This document shows positions 1-8,021 of a stretch of 29,681 nt of DNA, in pieces. Both the position numbers and the translations under genes were made by a program. Source of the DNA: Candidatus Omnitrophota bacterium (GTDB lineage Bacteria > Omnitrophota > Gorgyraeia > JABMRN01 > RBG-13-46-9); contig JADHYL010000003.1 of the NCBI GenBank assembly GCA_016782495.1, positions 1 through 29,681 on the forward strand, written 5' to 3'. Numbering within the stretch: the first letter of the stretch is position 1; each line of letters begins with the position of its first letter. Below the pieces are notes generated by a model. That model was given only the letters and a program-made list of their open reading frames with translations. It was not told the DNA's origin and did not search any database.

Positions 1-506
1 ACCAACGAAAAAACCGGAACGTCCTTAATCTTTTCTCGGCCGTTCAGGAACCCAAGCTCTATCACAAACGCGGCTTCCTCAATTTTGCCGCCAAGTTTTT
101 TTACCAGTTCGATGGCAGCGTTAGTCGTGCCGCCTGTCGCCAAAAGATCATCCAGGATTAAAACCCTTTTTCCTACTTCAAAAGCGTCCTTATGGATCTC
201 TAGGGTATCCTTGCCGTACTCCAGGTCGTAAGTCGCGCTGTGCGTGGCGGCCGGCAGCTTACCTTTTTTTCTTACCGGGACAAGCCCGCACTGTAATTTA
301 TGCGCGAGCGCCGCCCCAAAAATAAATCCCCTGGATTCCACGCTCACAACATAATCTATTTTTTTATTTTCATATCTTTTTACCAATTCGTCTACGACCT
401 CTTTGAATGCGCCTTTTTCCCCGATCAGGGTCGTGATGTCCCTGAAAACAATCCCTTTTTTCGGAAAATCGGGAACATTCCTAATGATTTTTTTTAGGTC
501 TTTCAC
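1..506 (-). CDS. apt: adenine phosphoribosyltransferase (3' end cut by window edge)
   Basis: Converts adenine plus PRPP to AMP plus pyrophosphate (purine salvage, cytosolic). The reading frame runs off the left edge after about 168 codons. The family is about 170-180 residues, so only the last few are missing. Visible marks are the N-terminal VPDFPKKGIVFRDIT segment, the VESRGFIFGAALA loop, the PRPP-binding motif VLILDDLLATGGTT and the C-terminal FVIELGFLNGR segment that closes APT proteins. The start is GTG at 506-504, preceded by AAGGA about seven bases upstream. Its GTG overlaps the TGA of the sigma-factor gene (GTGA, four bases), so translation is probably coupled. An in-frame ATG start is not available nearby. 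Family assignment is secure; the exact start is an inference. Confidence 0.93.
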   Translation of the reverse strand, partial: MKDLKKIIRNVPDFPKKGIVFRDITTLIGEKGAFKEVVDELVKRYENKKIDYVVSVESRGFIFGAALAHKLQCGLVPVRKKGKLPAATHSATYDLEYGKDTLEIHKDAFEVGKRVLILDDLLATGGTTNAAIELVKKLGGKIEEAAFVIELGFLNGREKIKDVPVFSL

Positions 507-1396
507 TTTCTTTTCCTTCTTTTTCCGGATGTTTTCTTTTCCCGGATTTTTGTTTTTCGAACGGGCCCTTCTTTCCGCGATTCGGTAGTTCTGCCCTCTT
601 CCTCCTTCATGTATTCTCTCAACTTTCTCATCGCAACGCTCTCGATCTGGCGCACCCTTTCCCTCGTTATGCCGAAATGTTCCGCTGTCTCCCGAAGCGT
701 GTGCTTAACGCCGTTTTTGAGCCCGAACCTGAGAGTGAGAATCTTTCTTTCGCGAGGCGACATTTTGTGCAAAAGATCTTTTACCCTTTCGTGAAGAAGG
801 AAATTGCTTAATTCGCCAACCTCGCCCGACATCTTTTCATCCTCTATTAAATCCATGAATTCGGTTGACCCGTTTTCGTCAACCGGGGCGTTGAGGCTTG
901 AGACGGTACTTGCCATTTTATTAAGCTGTCTTATGCGCTCCAGCGGTAGCTTCATTCTTCTTGCTATCTCGTTAAGGCGCGGTTTTCTTTTAAACTTGTG
1001 CGAAAGCTGGCCTGACACCTTCTTATACCTCATAAGAAGCTCTATGACGTAAACAGGAATCCTTACGGTTTTACCCTGGTTTGCTATGGCCCTTGTTATA
1101 TATTGTTTTATCCACCACGCCGCATAGGTTGAAAATCTATATCCTTTCTTGTGATTATATTTTTCAACCGCCTTCATAAGGCCGAGGTTCCCTTCCTCTA
1201 TAAGGTCAAGCATGGGAACGCCGAGGTAGCTGTATTTTTTCGCAATGTTTATGACAAGCCTAAGGTTAGACTGGATCATTCTTTGCCTTGCGTGGCTATC
1301 GCCTTTTTTGATTTTTTTGGCGAGCTCAACCTCTTCTTTTGCGTTGAGAAGAGGAAGTTCTTTTATGTCTTTGAGATATAATCTTATATTATCCAT
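503..1396 (-). CDS. rpoD: sigma-70 family RNA polymerase sigma factor (RpoD/RpoS-type, no region 1.1)
   Basis: Promoter-recognition subunit of RNA polymerase, 297 residues. Region 1.2 covers about residues 2-33, region 2 about 40-114 with the -10 recognition helix YAAWWIKQYITRAIANQ at 91-107, region 3 about 120-185, and region 4 about 212-263 with the -35 helix-turn-helix TLRETAEHFGITRERVRQIE at 233-252. It lacks region 1.1 and the large non-conserved insert of E. coli RpoD, so its length resembles group 2 factors, yet regions 2.4 and 4.2 are close to the housekeeping consensus. A basic tail rich in Lys/Arg fills about the last 30 residues. The ATG directly follows the ppdK stop (TAAATG), with only a weak AGAAG ribosome site. 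Whether this is the housekeeping sigma or a group 2 paralogue cannot be settled here. Confidence 0.93.
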   Translation of the reverse strand: MDNIRLYLKDIKELPLLNAKEEVELAKKIKKGDSHARQRMIQSNLRLVINIAKKYSYLGVPMLDLIEEGNLGLMKAVEKYNHKKGYRFSTYAAWWIKQYITRAIANQGKTVRIPVYVIELLMRYKKVSGQLSHKFKRKPRLNEIARRMKLPLERIRQLNKMASTVSSLNAPVDENGSTEFMDLIEDEKMSGEVGELSNFLLHERVKDLLHKMSPRERKILTLRFGLKNGVKHTLRETAEHFGITRERVRQIESVAMRKLREYMKEEEGRTTESRKEGPVRKTKIREKKTSGKRRKRK

Positions 1397-4150
1397 TTAC
1401 TTCTTCGCTCTGGCGACTGCCTGCGCGGCCGCCAACCTTGCGATCGGAACTCTGTAAGGAGAACAACTAACGTAATCAAGCCCCAGCTTATTGCAGAATT
1501 CTACGGATTTGGATTCTCCGCCGTGCTCTCCGCATATGCCGATCTTTAGATTTTTCCTCACGGAACGCCCTTTTCTTACACCGATTTCCATAAGCTGACC
1601 CACGCCTTCCTGGTCTATGGTCTGGAACGGGTCATCTTTCAGGATGTCTTTTTCATAGTAATAGTTGAGGAACTTTCCGGCGTCGTCTCGGGAAAGGCCG
1701 TAAGTGGTCTGCGTGAGGTCATTTGTCCCGAAAGAGAAAAACTCCGCCACTGTCGCTATCTGGTCGGCGGTAAGAGCTGCGCGCGGAAGCTCTATCATGG
1801 TGCCTACGGTGTATTGTATTTTTTCGCCGCGAGCGTCCATTACCTCTTTTGCGGCTTTATGAACAACCCCTGCCTGTTGCTTGAGCTCATTTACGTGGCC
1901 CACAAGTGGAATCATTATCTCGGGAAAAACCTCGGTACCTTGTTTTTGAACTTCGCAGGCTGCCTCGAAAATAGCTTTCGCCTGCATCTCGGTTATTTCC
2001 GGATATACGATCCCGAGCCTGCAACCCCTGTGCCCCAGCATCGGGTTCATTTCTTTTAGGCTTTCTATTTTTGCTTTAACTTTCTGGGGTTTTTCGCCCA
2101 TGATCTCGGCCATTTTATTTATTTCAGCTTCTTCATGCGGTAGAAATTCATGTAATGGCGGGTCCAGCGTCCTTATCGTCACGGGCAAGCCGTTCATCAC
2201 TTTAAAGATCCCTATAAAATCTTTTTTCTGTATCGGTAAAAGCTTGGCCAGCGCCCTCTTGCGGCCCTCTTTATCCTCGGCAAGGATCATCTCGCGCATG
2301 GGCTCGATTTTCCCCTCGCCGAAAAACATGTGTTCGGTCCTGCAAAGGCCTATCCCTTCGGCGCCGAACGCTATCGCAATTTGCGCCTGATCCGGCTGGT
2401 CCGCGTTCGTCCTCACCTTGAGACGCCTTCTCTTATCGGCCCACTTCATGAGTTTTTCAAAGAGCTTATACATATCGGATTTTTCCGGGTCGAGCTTCTT
2501 TTCAACCATTACCTCGAGGATCTCGGAAGGCTTTGTCTTTATCTCGCCTGTTATAACTTCGCCCGTACTTCCGTCTATCGAAATGTAATCGCCTTCTTTT
2601 ATCGTGATGTCTCTTACTCTCATGCTTCTTGAGGTGTAATTTATCTCAAGCGCTCCGCAGCCCGCCACGCAAACCTTTCCCATCTGCCTGGCAACCAGCG
2701 CCGCATGTGAAGTCATCCCGCCGCGCGCGGTAAGGATCCCTTTCGCCGCATCCATTCCTTTTATATCCTCCGGGCTTGTCTCAATGCGGACCAAAATTAC
2801 CCTTTCGCCTTTTTTAGCCCACTCTTCCGCGTCAATGGCGTTGAAAACAACCTTGCCGCTTGCCGCGCCTGGCCCGGCATTCAGCCCTTTGGCCAGAAGC
2901 TTTCCTTCCTTAACAGCCCTTTTCTTTTCGTCCAGGTCAAACACGGGTCTAAGAAGCTGGTTGAGTTGTTCGGGTTCGATCCTCATCATAGCCTCTTCTT
3001 CCGAAATAAGGCCCTCGTCAACCATGTCAACGGCTATCTTTATCGCGGCCAGCCCCGTCCTTTTCCCGGCCCTTGTCTGAAGCATCCAGAGCTTCCCTTT
3101 CTGAATGGTAAATTCCATGTCCTGCATTTCACGATAGTGCTTTTCTAACTTTTTATAAATCGCGAGAAGCTCCTGATACGGTTTCCTAAGTTGCTTCTCC
3201 AATTCCGTGATCGGTTGAGGCGTGCGTATGCCCGCGACAACATCTTCCCCTTGCGCGTTCAGAAGATACTCGCCGTAGAACTTTTTTTCGCCGTTCGCGG
3301 GGTCGCGCGTAAATGCGACTCCGGTTCCGCTATCTTCGCCCATGTTGCCGAATACCATTGACTGAACATTAACGGCTGTGCCCCATTCTTCGGGAATCTT
3401 ATTTATTCTCCGGTAAGCAATTGCCCTTTCATTATTCCAGGATTCAAAAACCGCGCCGATAGACGCCCAGAGCTGTTCGTAGGGGTCTTCCGGGAAGGTT
3501 TTTCCGGTCTTTGCTTTTATTTCCTTTTTGTACAAAGCTACCAGGCGCTTCAGATCATCTGTTTCAAGTTCCAGGTCAAGCTTAACGCCTTTTTCGCCTT
3601 TTACTTTGTCCATGATTACTTCGAAGGGGTCGTGCTCATCTTTTCCTTTAGGCTTAAGGCCCAGCACAACGTCCCCGAACATTTGCACGAATCTTCTGTA
3701 GGCATCGTACGCGAACCGTTCATTCCTGGTCTCTTTCACCAAACCATTTACGGTGGTGTCGTTCAAGCCGAGATTTAATACCGTATCCATCATGCCGGGC
3801 ATGGAAACGCGGGCGCCAGAACGAACTGAAACTAAAAGAGGGTTTTCCCTGTCGCCGAATTTAGCGCCCATGCTCTTTTCGACTTTCTTTAACGCCTCCA
3901 GAACCTCTGTTTTTAGCTGGGCCGGGTAAGTCCTTTTATTTTTATAAAAATACGTGCACACCTCCGTAGAGATGGTGAATCCGGCCGGAACCGGGATCCC
4001 GATATTTATCATCTCAGCCAGGTTCGCGCCTTTTCCGCCCAGAAGATTTTTCATACCGGTTTCGCCGTCCGCCTTGCCGAGTCCGAAGAAATACACGAAT
4101 TTAGTTTTTGTTTTTGTGACTTTTTTTGTCTTTGCCGGTGCCATTGCCAT
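1397..4150 (-). CDS. ppdK: pyruvate, phosphate dikinase
   Basis: Interconverts ATP + Pi + pyruvate and AMP + PPi + PEP; it can serve PPi-linked glycolysis or gluconeogenesis. At 917 residues it is slightly longer than the usual ~875-890 because of a Lys/Thr-rich N-terminal extension. An ATP-grasp nucleotide-binding domain comes first (LLGGKGANLAEM near 37-47). The swivelling phosphohistidine domain follows, with GGMTSH at 477-482 (His482 the phospho-acceptor, Thr480 equivalent to the regulatory Thr of plant PPDK). The C-terminal PEP/pyruvate TIM barrel has RTEH at 604-607, GTND at 808-811 and the catalytic-loop CGEHGG with Cys873. The first of two close ATGs (4150) is preferred because AAAGGAG lies five bases upstream. 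The gene sits 33 nt after glyS and abuts the sigma gene. Confidence 0.98.
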   Translation of the reverse strand: MAMAPAKTKKVTKTKTKFVYFFGLGKADGETGMKNLLGGKGANLAEMINIGIPVPAGFTISTEVCTYFYKNKRTYPAQLKTEVLEALKKVEKSMGAKFGDRENPLLVSVRSGARVSMPGMMDTVLNLGLNDTTVNGLVKETRNERFAYDAYRRFVQMFGDVVLGLKPKGKDEHDPFEVIMDKVKGEKGVKLDLELETDDLKRLVALYKKEIKAKTGKTFPEDPYEQLWASIGAVFESWNNERAIAYRRINKIPEEWGTAVNVQSMVFGNMGEDSGTGVAFTRDPANGEKKFYGEYLLNAQGEDVVAGIRTPQPITELEKQLRKPYQELLAIYKKLEKHYREMQDMEFTIQKGKLWMLQTRAGKRTGLAAIKIAVDMVDEGLISEEEAMMRIEPEQLNQLLRPVFDLDEKKRAVKEGKLLAKGLNAGPGAASGKVVFNAIDAEEWAKKGERVILVRIETSPEDIKGMDAAKGILTARGGMTSHAALVARQMGKVCVAGCGALEINYTSRSMRVRDITIKEGDYISIDGSTGEVITGEIKTKPSEILEVMVEKKLDPEKSDMYKLFEKLMKWADKRRRLKVRTNADQPDQAQIAIAFGAEGIGLCRTEHMFFGEGKIEPMREMILAEDKEGRKRALAKLLPIQKKDFIGIFKVMNGLPVTIRTLDPPLHEFLPHEEAEINKMAEIMGEKPQKVKAKIESLKEMNPMLGHRGCRLGIVYPEITEMQAKAIFEAACEVQKQGTEVFPEIMIPLVGHVNELKQQAGVVHKAAKEVMDARGEKIQYTVGTMIELPRAALTADQIATVAEFFSFGTNDLTQTTYGLSRDDAGKFLNYYYEKDILKDDPFQTIDQEGVGQLMEIGVRKGRSVRKNLKIGICGEHGGESKSVEFCNKLGLDYVSCSPYRVPIARLAAAQAVARAKK

Positions 4151-4183
4151 TTTTTCTCCTTTCCTACTTCTACCTTTTGTTTT

Positions 4184-5479
4184 TCACCTTGTTCTTTCTT
4201 CAATATATTTTTTAAGCATGCTAACGTCTATTCTATCCTGTTTCATCGTGTCCCTATCCCTTACCGTCACTTTTTTATCTTCGAGCGACTCCACGTCCAC
4301 GGTAACGCAATAAAGCGTCCCTATCTCATCCTGCCTTCTGTAAAGCCGCCCTATTGACGCCGCATCGTCGTATTGAACCTTACGGTCGCCTCTCAAATCT
4401 TTATAAATCGCTTTCGCCATTTCCACTATTTCGGGCCTGTTTTTCAAAAGAGGCAGAACTGCCACCTTGACGGGGGCGAGGTATTTATGCAGTGACAAAA
4501 CAACCCTTTTTTCGCCGCGGACTTTTTCCTCTTTATAGGCGTCCAAAAGAAACGCCAAAAAGGCCCTGTCTACTCCGCCCGACGGCTCTATAACGTGCGG
4601 GATTATATCTTTTTTCGCGAGTTCGTCATAGTAAGACAATTCTTTACCGCTTATCTTGGCATGCTGTTTAAGGTCGAAATCCGTCCTGTGGGCGATGCCT
4701 TCCAGTTCTGACCATCCCATGGGAAAAAGGAATTCAATATCATAACAGCTTTTTGCGTAATGCGCAAGTTCTTCTTTTTCGTGCCGTCGCAATTTTATAT
4801 TTTCCTTCTTTATGCCGTACTGTTGATACCACTTGAATCTCTCGTTAACCCAGTATTCAAACCATTTATCGCTTTCTTCCGGATCGGTAAAATATTCCAG
4901 TTCCATCTGTTCGAATTCGCGCGACCTGAAAATAAAGTTACCCGTGGTGATCTCATTCCTGAAGGCCTTGCCTATCTGCGCGACGCCGAAGGGCAGCTTC
5001 TTTCTCGAGCTTATTAAAACATTTTTGAAATTGACAAATATGCCTTGAGCTGTCTCCGGTCTCAAAAAAACCTCGTTTGCCTCTGATTCCACTGAACCGA
5101 CAAATGTCTTGAACATCAGATTGAAAGGCCTCGGTTCGGTAAGTTCCCCTTTGCATTCCGGGCAGGATTTAGTTTTTATAAGATCGTACCTGAATCTTTT
5201 TTTGCATGATTTGCAGTCAACCAAAAGGTCCTTAAAACTCGTCACGTGACCCGATGTTTTCCAGACCTCGGGGTGCATGAGTATGGCTGCGTCGAGCCCC
5301 TCGACGTCGTCCCTTTCGTAGACCATGCTTCTCCACCATAAATTCTTGACATTGTTTTTAAGTTCCGCTCCGAGAGGGCCGTAGTCCCAGACGCTTCCAA
5401 GGCCGCCGTATATCTCGCTACTCTGATAAATAAATCCGCGGCGTTTGCATAAAGACGCTATTACGTTTAGATCAACCAT
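4184..5479 (-). CDS. glyS: glycyl-tRNA synthetase, single-chain alpha2 type
   Basis: Charges tRNA-Gly with glycine. At 431 residues it is the homodimeric class II enzyme, as in archaea, eukaryotes and many bacteria, not the E. coli-style GlyQ/GlyS tetramer. The start has the typical GFIYQSSEIYGGLGSVWDYGPLG segment (split here as GFIYQSSEIYGG and GSVWDYGPLG). A zinc-knuckle-like set Cys89, Cys92, Cys106, Cys109 sits in the insertion. Class II motif 2 is FRNE at 173-176 followed by RSREFEQMELE, motif 3 is GGVDRAFLAFLLDAY near 299-313, and a C-terminal anticodon-binding domain follows. ATG at 5479 has GGAG seven bases upstream, lying within the last codons of recO. The recO-glyS-ppdK order also occurs in other lineages. 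Confidence 0.98.
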   Translation of the reverse strand: MVDLNVIASLCKRRGFIYQSSEIYGGLGSVWDYGPLGAELKNNVKNLWWRSMVYERDDVEGLDAAILMHPEVWKTSGHVTSFKDLLVDCKSCKKRFRYDLIKTKSCPECKGELTEPRPFNLMFKTFVGSVESEANEVFLRPETAQGIFVNFKNVLISSRKKLPFGVAQIGKAFRNEITTGNFIFRSREFEQMELEYFTDPEESDKWFEYWVNERFKWYQQYGIKKENIKLRRHEKEELAHYAKSCYDIEFLFPMGWSELEGIAHRTDFDLKQHAKISGKELSYYDELAKKDIIPHVIEPSGGVDRAFLAFLLDAYKEEKVRGEKRVVLSLHKYLAPVKVAVLPLLKNRPEIVEMAKAIYKDLRGDRKVQYDDAASIGRLYRRQDEIGTLYCVTVDVESLEDKKVTVRDRDTMKQDRIDVSMLKKYIEERTR

Positions 5480-5482
5480 TTT

Positions 5483-6238
5483 TTACACTCCGATTTTTGA
5501 GATGAATTCCATGCTTTTGGGCCTCGTATCCAGATGGTAGCTGATAAAATTCTTAAGAAGCCACTCTACTTCGCTTCCTACGCTCTTACTTACCTTTATA
5601 TTCTGAATCCTCTTAAACGGAAGCTCTTCAATGCGGGAGATGAAATTAATCGTGCCTTCCGATATATCCTTAGCGTGGGTTTCTTTTTTGGAGCACTCGG
5701 CGCATAAAACCCCTCCCGAGGAGAAACTGAATCTTTTTTTCTGGCCTTCTGTTTTTTTATTGCAAGCTGCGCATGATCTAAGGCGCGGCATAAAGCCCAG
5801 AATCGATAATAACTTTATTTCAAAAATTCTCGCCACCCTTTTCGGACTCGCGCCGGTAGAAAGCATCCCCAGAGTCTCTCTGATAAGTTCGAATATCTTT
5901 ATATTTTTTTCGCCAAGAGACGCGGTTGAGTTTACGAGATCTATAAAGTAGCTCGCGTAAGAGAGCCTATCCAGAGACTCTCTTATTTTCGGGAAATACT
6001 CTACTAGTTCGCATTGCGAAAGAAGAAACGCCCCGCCGCCCCTTTTCCTATCGTAAAACACTATCTCGACAAGAGCGAATAATTCGTAGGCGCTTACGAA
6101 TCTCTGCTCGGGACTTCTTACGCCTTTAGAAATCATCCGAAGTTTCCCAAAGTCACGCGTATAAACGGTAAGAAGCACGCTGGTCTCCCTGACGTCCTCT
6201 CTTCTGAGTATGAAACCATGCGTTTTATTAACGGCCAT
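5483..6238 (-). CDS. recO: DNA repair protein RecO
   Basis: Recombination mediator of the RecFOR pathway; it anneals complementary strands and helps load RecA on SSB-coated DNA. The protein has 251 residues, the usual length. The N-terminal OB fold (about 1-80) opens with THGFILRREDVRETSVLLTVYT and runs through FGKLRMISKGVRSP. A helical middle follows, and a zinc-finger pair Cys156/Cys159 (CAAC) and Cys179/Cys182 (CAEC) is complete. Only a few bases separate it from the DUF502 gene upstream and glyS downstream (three bases), so it is in the middle of a co-transcribed run. It starts with ATG at 6238. Confidence 0.95.
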   Translation of the reverse strand: MAVNKTHGFILRREDVRETSVLLTVYTRDFGKLRMISKGVRSPEQRFVSAYELFALVEIVFYDRKRGGGAFLLSQCELVEYFPKIRESLDRLSYASYFIDLVNSTASLGEKNIKIFELIRETLGMLSTGASPKRVARIFEIKLLSILGFMPRLRSCAACNKKTEGQKKRFSFSSGGVLCAECSKKETHAKDISEGTINFISRIEELPFKRIQNIKVSKSVGSEVEWLLKNFISYHLDTRPKSMEFISKIGV

Positions 6239-6241
6239 TTT

Positions 6242-6865
6242 TTAATCACTATCCATGGGAGAGATAGCGCCGCTTGAGACCACAAGTTTAAGCCCTTCTT
6301 CAACCGTCAGATCAATGAACTTTACCTCATCCTTCGGTACCAGCAAAAATATACCGCTCGTAGGGTTGGGGCTGGTGGGGATAAATATGTTTATTAGTTC
6401 CTGTCCGGTAGCTTTATTAAATTTACTTCTGGCTTTTTCCGTTACAAAACCTATCGAATAAATTCCCTTTCTGGGATATTCAATAAGCACCACCTTTTTA
6501 AAAAATGCTTTCCCGTGACCCAGAAAAGCCGACCCTATTTCTTTGGTTACGGAATAAATTTTCCCCACCATCGGGACTTTAACGAAAATTTTTTCTCCGA
6601 ATCCGAAAAGTTTGCGTAAGAAAATAATATTCGCCGCCCATCCTATAAGCGAAATAAGGAGTATCACGAGAATAAAAATAAGTCCCTTTGCTATATAAAG
6701 ACTGTGGCGCGTGAGATATGGATTTATTTTCATGACGTCCACAAGCGGAGTCAGAATGTAGCTATTAACCTTTATGAAGAGGTACCTAATGATTATCATC
6801 GTAATAGCGACGGGGAAGATAATGGCCACGCCCGTTATGAAATTATTGCGTATTTTATTGAACAT
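6242..6865 (-). CDS. DUF502 family membrane protein
   Basis: 207 residues, two hydrophobic segments at about 9-30 (FITGVAIIFPVAITMIII) and 57-80 (IAKGLIFILVILLISLIGW), then a soluble C-terminal domain of about 120 residues. The segment VPMVGKIYSVTKEI followed by PRKGIYSIGFVTE and the FIPTSPNPTSGIFLLVPKDEV stretch are the hallmarks of DUF502. The molecular function of this family is not established; homologues occur in bacteria and plants (the COV group). The ribosome site AAGGAG overlaps the stop of the DgkA-PAP2 gene, so the two are probably translated from one mRNA, and recO follows after three bases. Placement beside a lipid kinase/phosphatase hints at an envelope role, but that is only context. 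Confidence 0.92.
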   Translation of the reverse strand: MFNKIRNNFITGVAIIFPVAITMIIIRYLFIKVNSYILTPLVDVMKINPYLTRHSLYIAKGLIFILVILLISLIGWAANIIFLRKLFGFGEKIFVKVPMVGKIYSVTKEIGSAFLGHGKAFFKKVVLIEYPRKGIYSIGFVTEKARSKFNKATGQELINIFIPTSPNPTSGIFLLVPKDEVKFIDLTVEEGLKLVVSSGAISPMDSD

Positions 6866-6875
6866 GTCACACTCC

Positions 6876-7580
6876 TTATTTGGTTATTAATAACTGAAAC
6901 ACAATAGCGGTGCTTAAGGCCCCTAAAAGGCTGCCGGCTATCACTTCCCATCTGGTGTGGATGTTTTCTTTTAATCTTGTGCGCGCTATCAAAAACGCCA
7001 TGATGAAACTCAATAAAATTATAAGCGAATTTTCCGTGGAGAAAACTATTATGGTCCACATCGAAAATGTAAAAGCGGAGTGGCCGCTCGGCATGCCGCC
7101 GCGAAAGGGCGTTCCTTTATGCAGGATAACCTTTCCCGCAACCACCAAAAACAAAACTAATATCAGCGCGATAAAAGTCAAATGCCATGGCGAGTGGGTT
7201 ATCTTGCTGATGCCCTCTTCTATGTGCCAGACAAAATGCCGCGAAAATATAATATACCCTACCGCCACGGCGTTCAGGGCGGACAAAAATACCGCCCCTG
7301 CCGTCACGTCCTTTATGATGCGCGCCACGGGATGGTATGCATTCTTAATAAGGTCTATTGTGAGCTCTACGGCTGTATTCACCATCTCCAGGACAAGCAC
7401 AAACGCGATTGCAAAAAGAAGTAAGCTAAGTTCGAACTTGCTTAAATTAAAATAAATGCCGAGAATAAGTATAAAAGTGGCGATTAAAAAATGTAGCCGC
7501 ATGTTTCTCTGGGTCTTCACGACATAGATGAAGCCCTCTACTGCGGAATTCAAACTTTCGACAAGCGTTTGACGCTGCAT
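6876..7580 (-). CDS. fused DgkA-type lipid kinase and PAP2 phosphatase
   Basis: 234 residues with two membrane enzyme domains. Residues 1-113 are a prokaryotic diacylglycerol/undecaprenol kinase: Glu65, Asn68 and Glu72 in EMVNTAVE, and Lys90-Asp91, match the metal- and ATP-binding residues of DgkA. Residues about 128-234 are a PAP2 phosphatase: HKGTPFRGG, then PSGH at 164-167 with His167 the acid/base, then Arg202-x5-His208-x3-Glu212, where Glu replaces the usual Asp. Together the domains could phosphorylate and dephosphorylate undecaprenol or a related lipid, an inference from the families. No clear ribosome site precedes ATG 7580, which lies three bases after the ybeY stop, so translation is probably coupled. 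Such fusions are known in other bacteria. Confidence 0.92.
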   Translation of the reverse strand: MQRQTLVESLNSAVEGFIYVVKTQRNMRLHFLIATFILILGIYFNLSKFELSLLLFAIAFVLVLEMVNTAVELTIDLIKNAYHPVARIIKDVTAGAVFLSALNAVAVGYIIFSRHFVWHIEEGISKITHSPWHLTFIALILVLFLVVAGKVILHKGTPFRGGMPSGHSAFTFSMWTIIVFSTENSLIILLSFIMAFLIARTRLKENIHTRWEVIAGSLLGALSTAIVFQLLITK

Positions 7581-7583
7581 GGG

Positions 7584-8021
7584 TTAACTTTTCGTCTTTT
7601 TTAAAAGTTTTCTTTCCAATTCACGTATTTTATTTTTTTCTTCAGCGGCCTTATCATCAAAGCCGATGAGATGTAAGAGGCCATGTATAACATAAAGAGA
7701 TATCTCCTCCTCATAAGCCGAACCAAAATGCTTAGCGTTTTCACTCGCCATGTCGGATGAGATATAAATATCCCCTATAAGAATTTTTCGCTGCAAAAAA
7801 CGCTCATCCTTTAATGAAAAAGAGATGACATCCGTAGGGGCATTCCTTCGCATGTACCTCTTATTGAGCGTCTTTATCTTCTTATCGGTTACAAACGTTA
7901 TGTCAACGAGCGCGTTTTTTCTTCTAAAATCTCCCAAAACCCGCAACGCAAGCCTTTTGACTGATCCCGTATTTATCTTTCTTTTTTTATTTAGACTGTT
8001 TACTCTTATTTTTAGAGGCAT
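7584..8021 (-). CDS. ybeY: endoribonuclease YbeY (16S rRNA maturation / ribosome quality control)
   Basis: Single-strand endoribonuclease of the UPF0054 family, 145 residues, acting in 16S rRNA 3'-end maturation in known members. Visible are the conserved RYMRRNAPTDVISFSL segment (54-69) and GDIYIS at 83-88. The metal motif reads HGLLHLIGFDD: His113 and His117 are present, but the third ligand (normally His in HxxxHxxGxDH) is Asp123, and the codon is GAT on direct reading. ATG 8021 lies 35 bases inside the end of pgpH; the only upstream Shine-Dalgarno-like signal is a weak AGAAAG. No later start keeps the conserved N-terminal strand. Assignment is firm; activity with the changed ligand is open. 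Confidence 0.95.
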   Translation of the reverse strand: MPLKIRVNSLNKKRKINTGSVKRLALRVLGDFRRKNALVDITFVTDKKIKTLNKRYMRRNAPTDVISFSLKDERFLQRKILIGDIYISSDMASENAKHFGSAYEEEISLYVIHGLLHLIGFDDKAAEEKNKIRELERKLLKKTKS

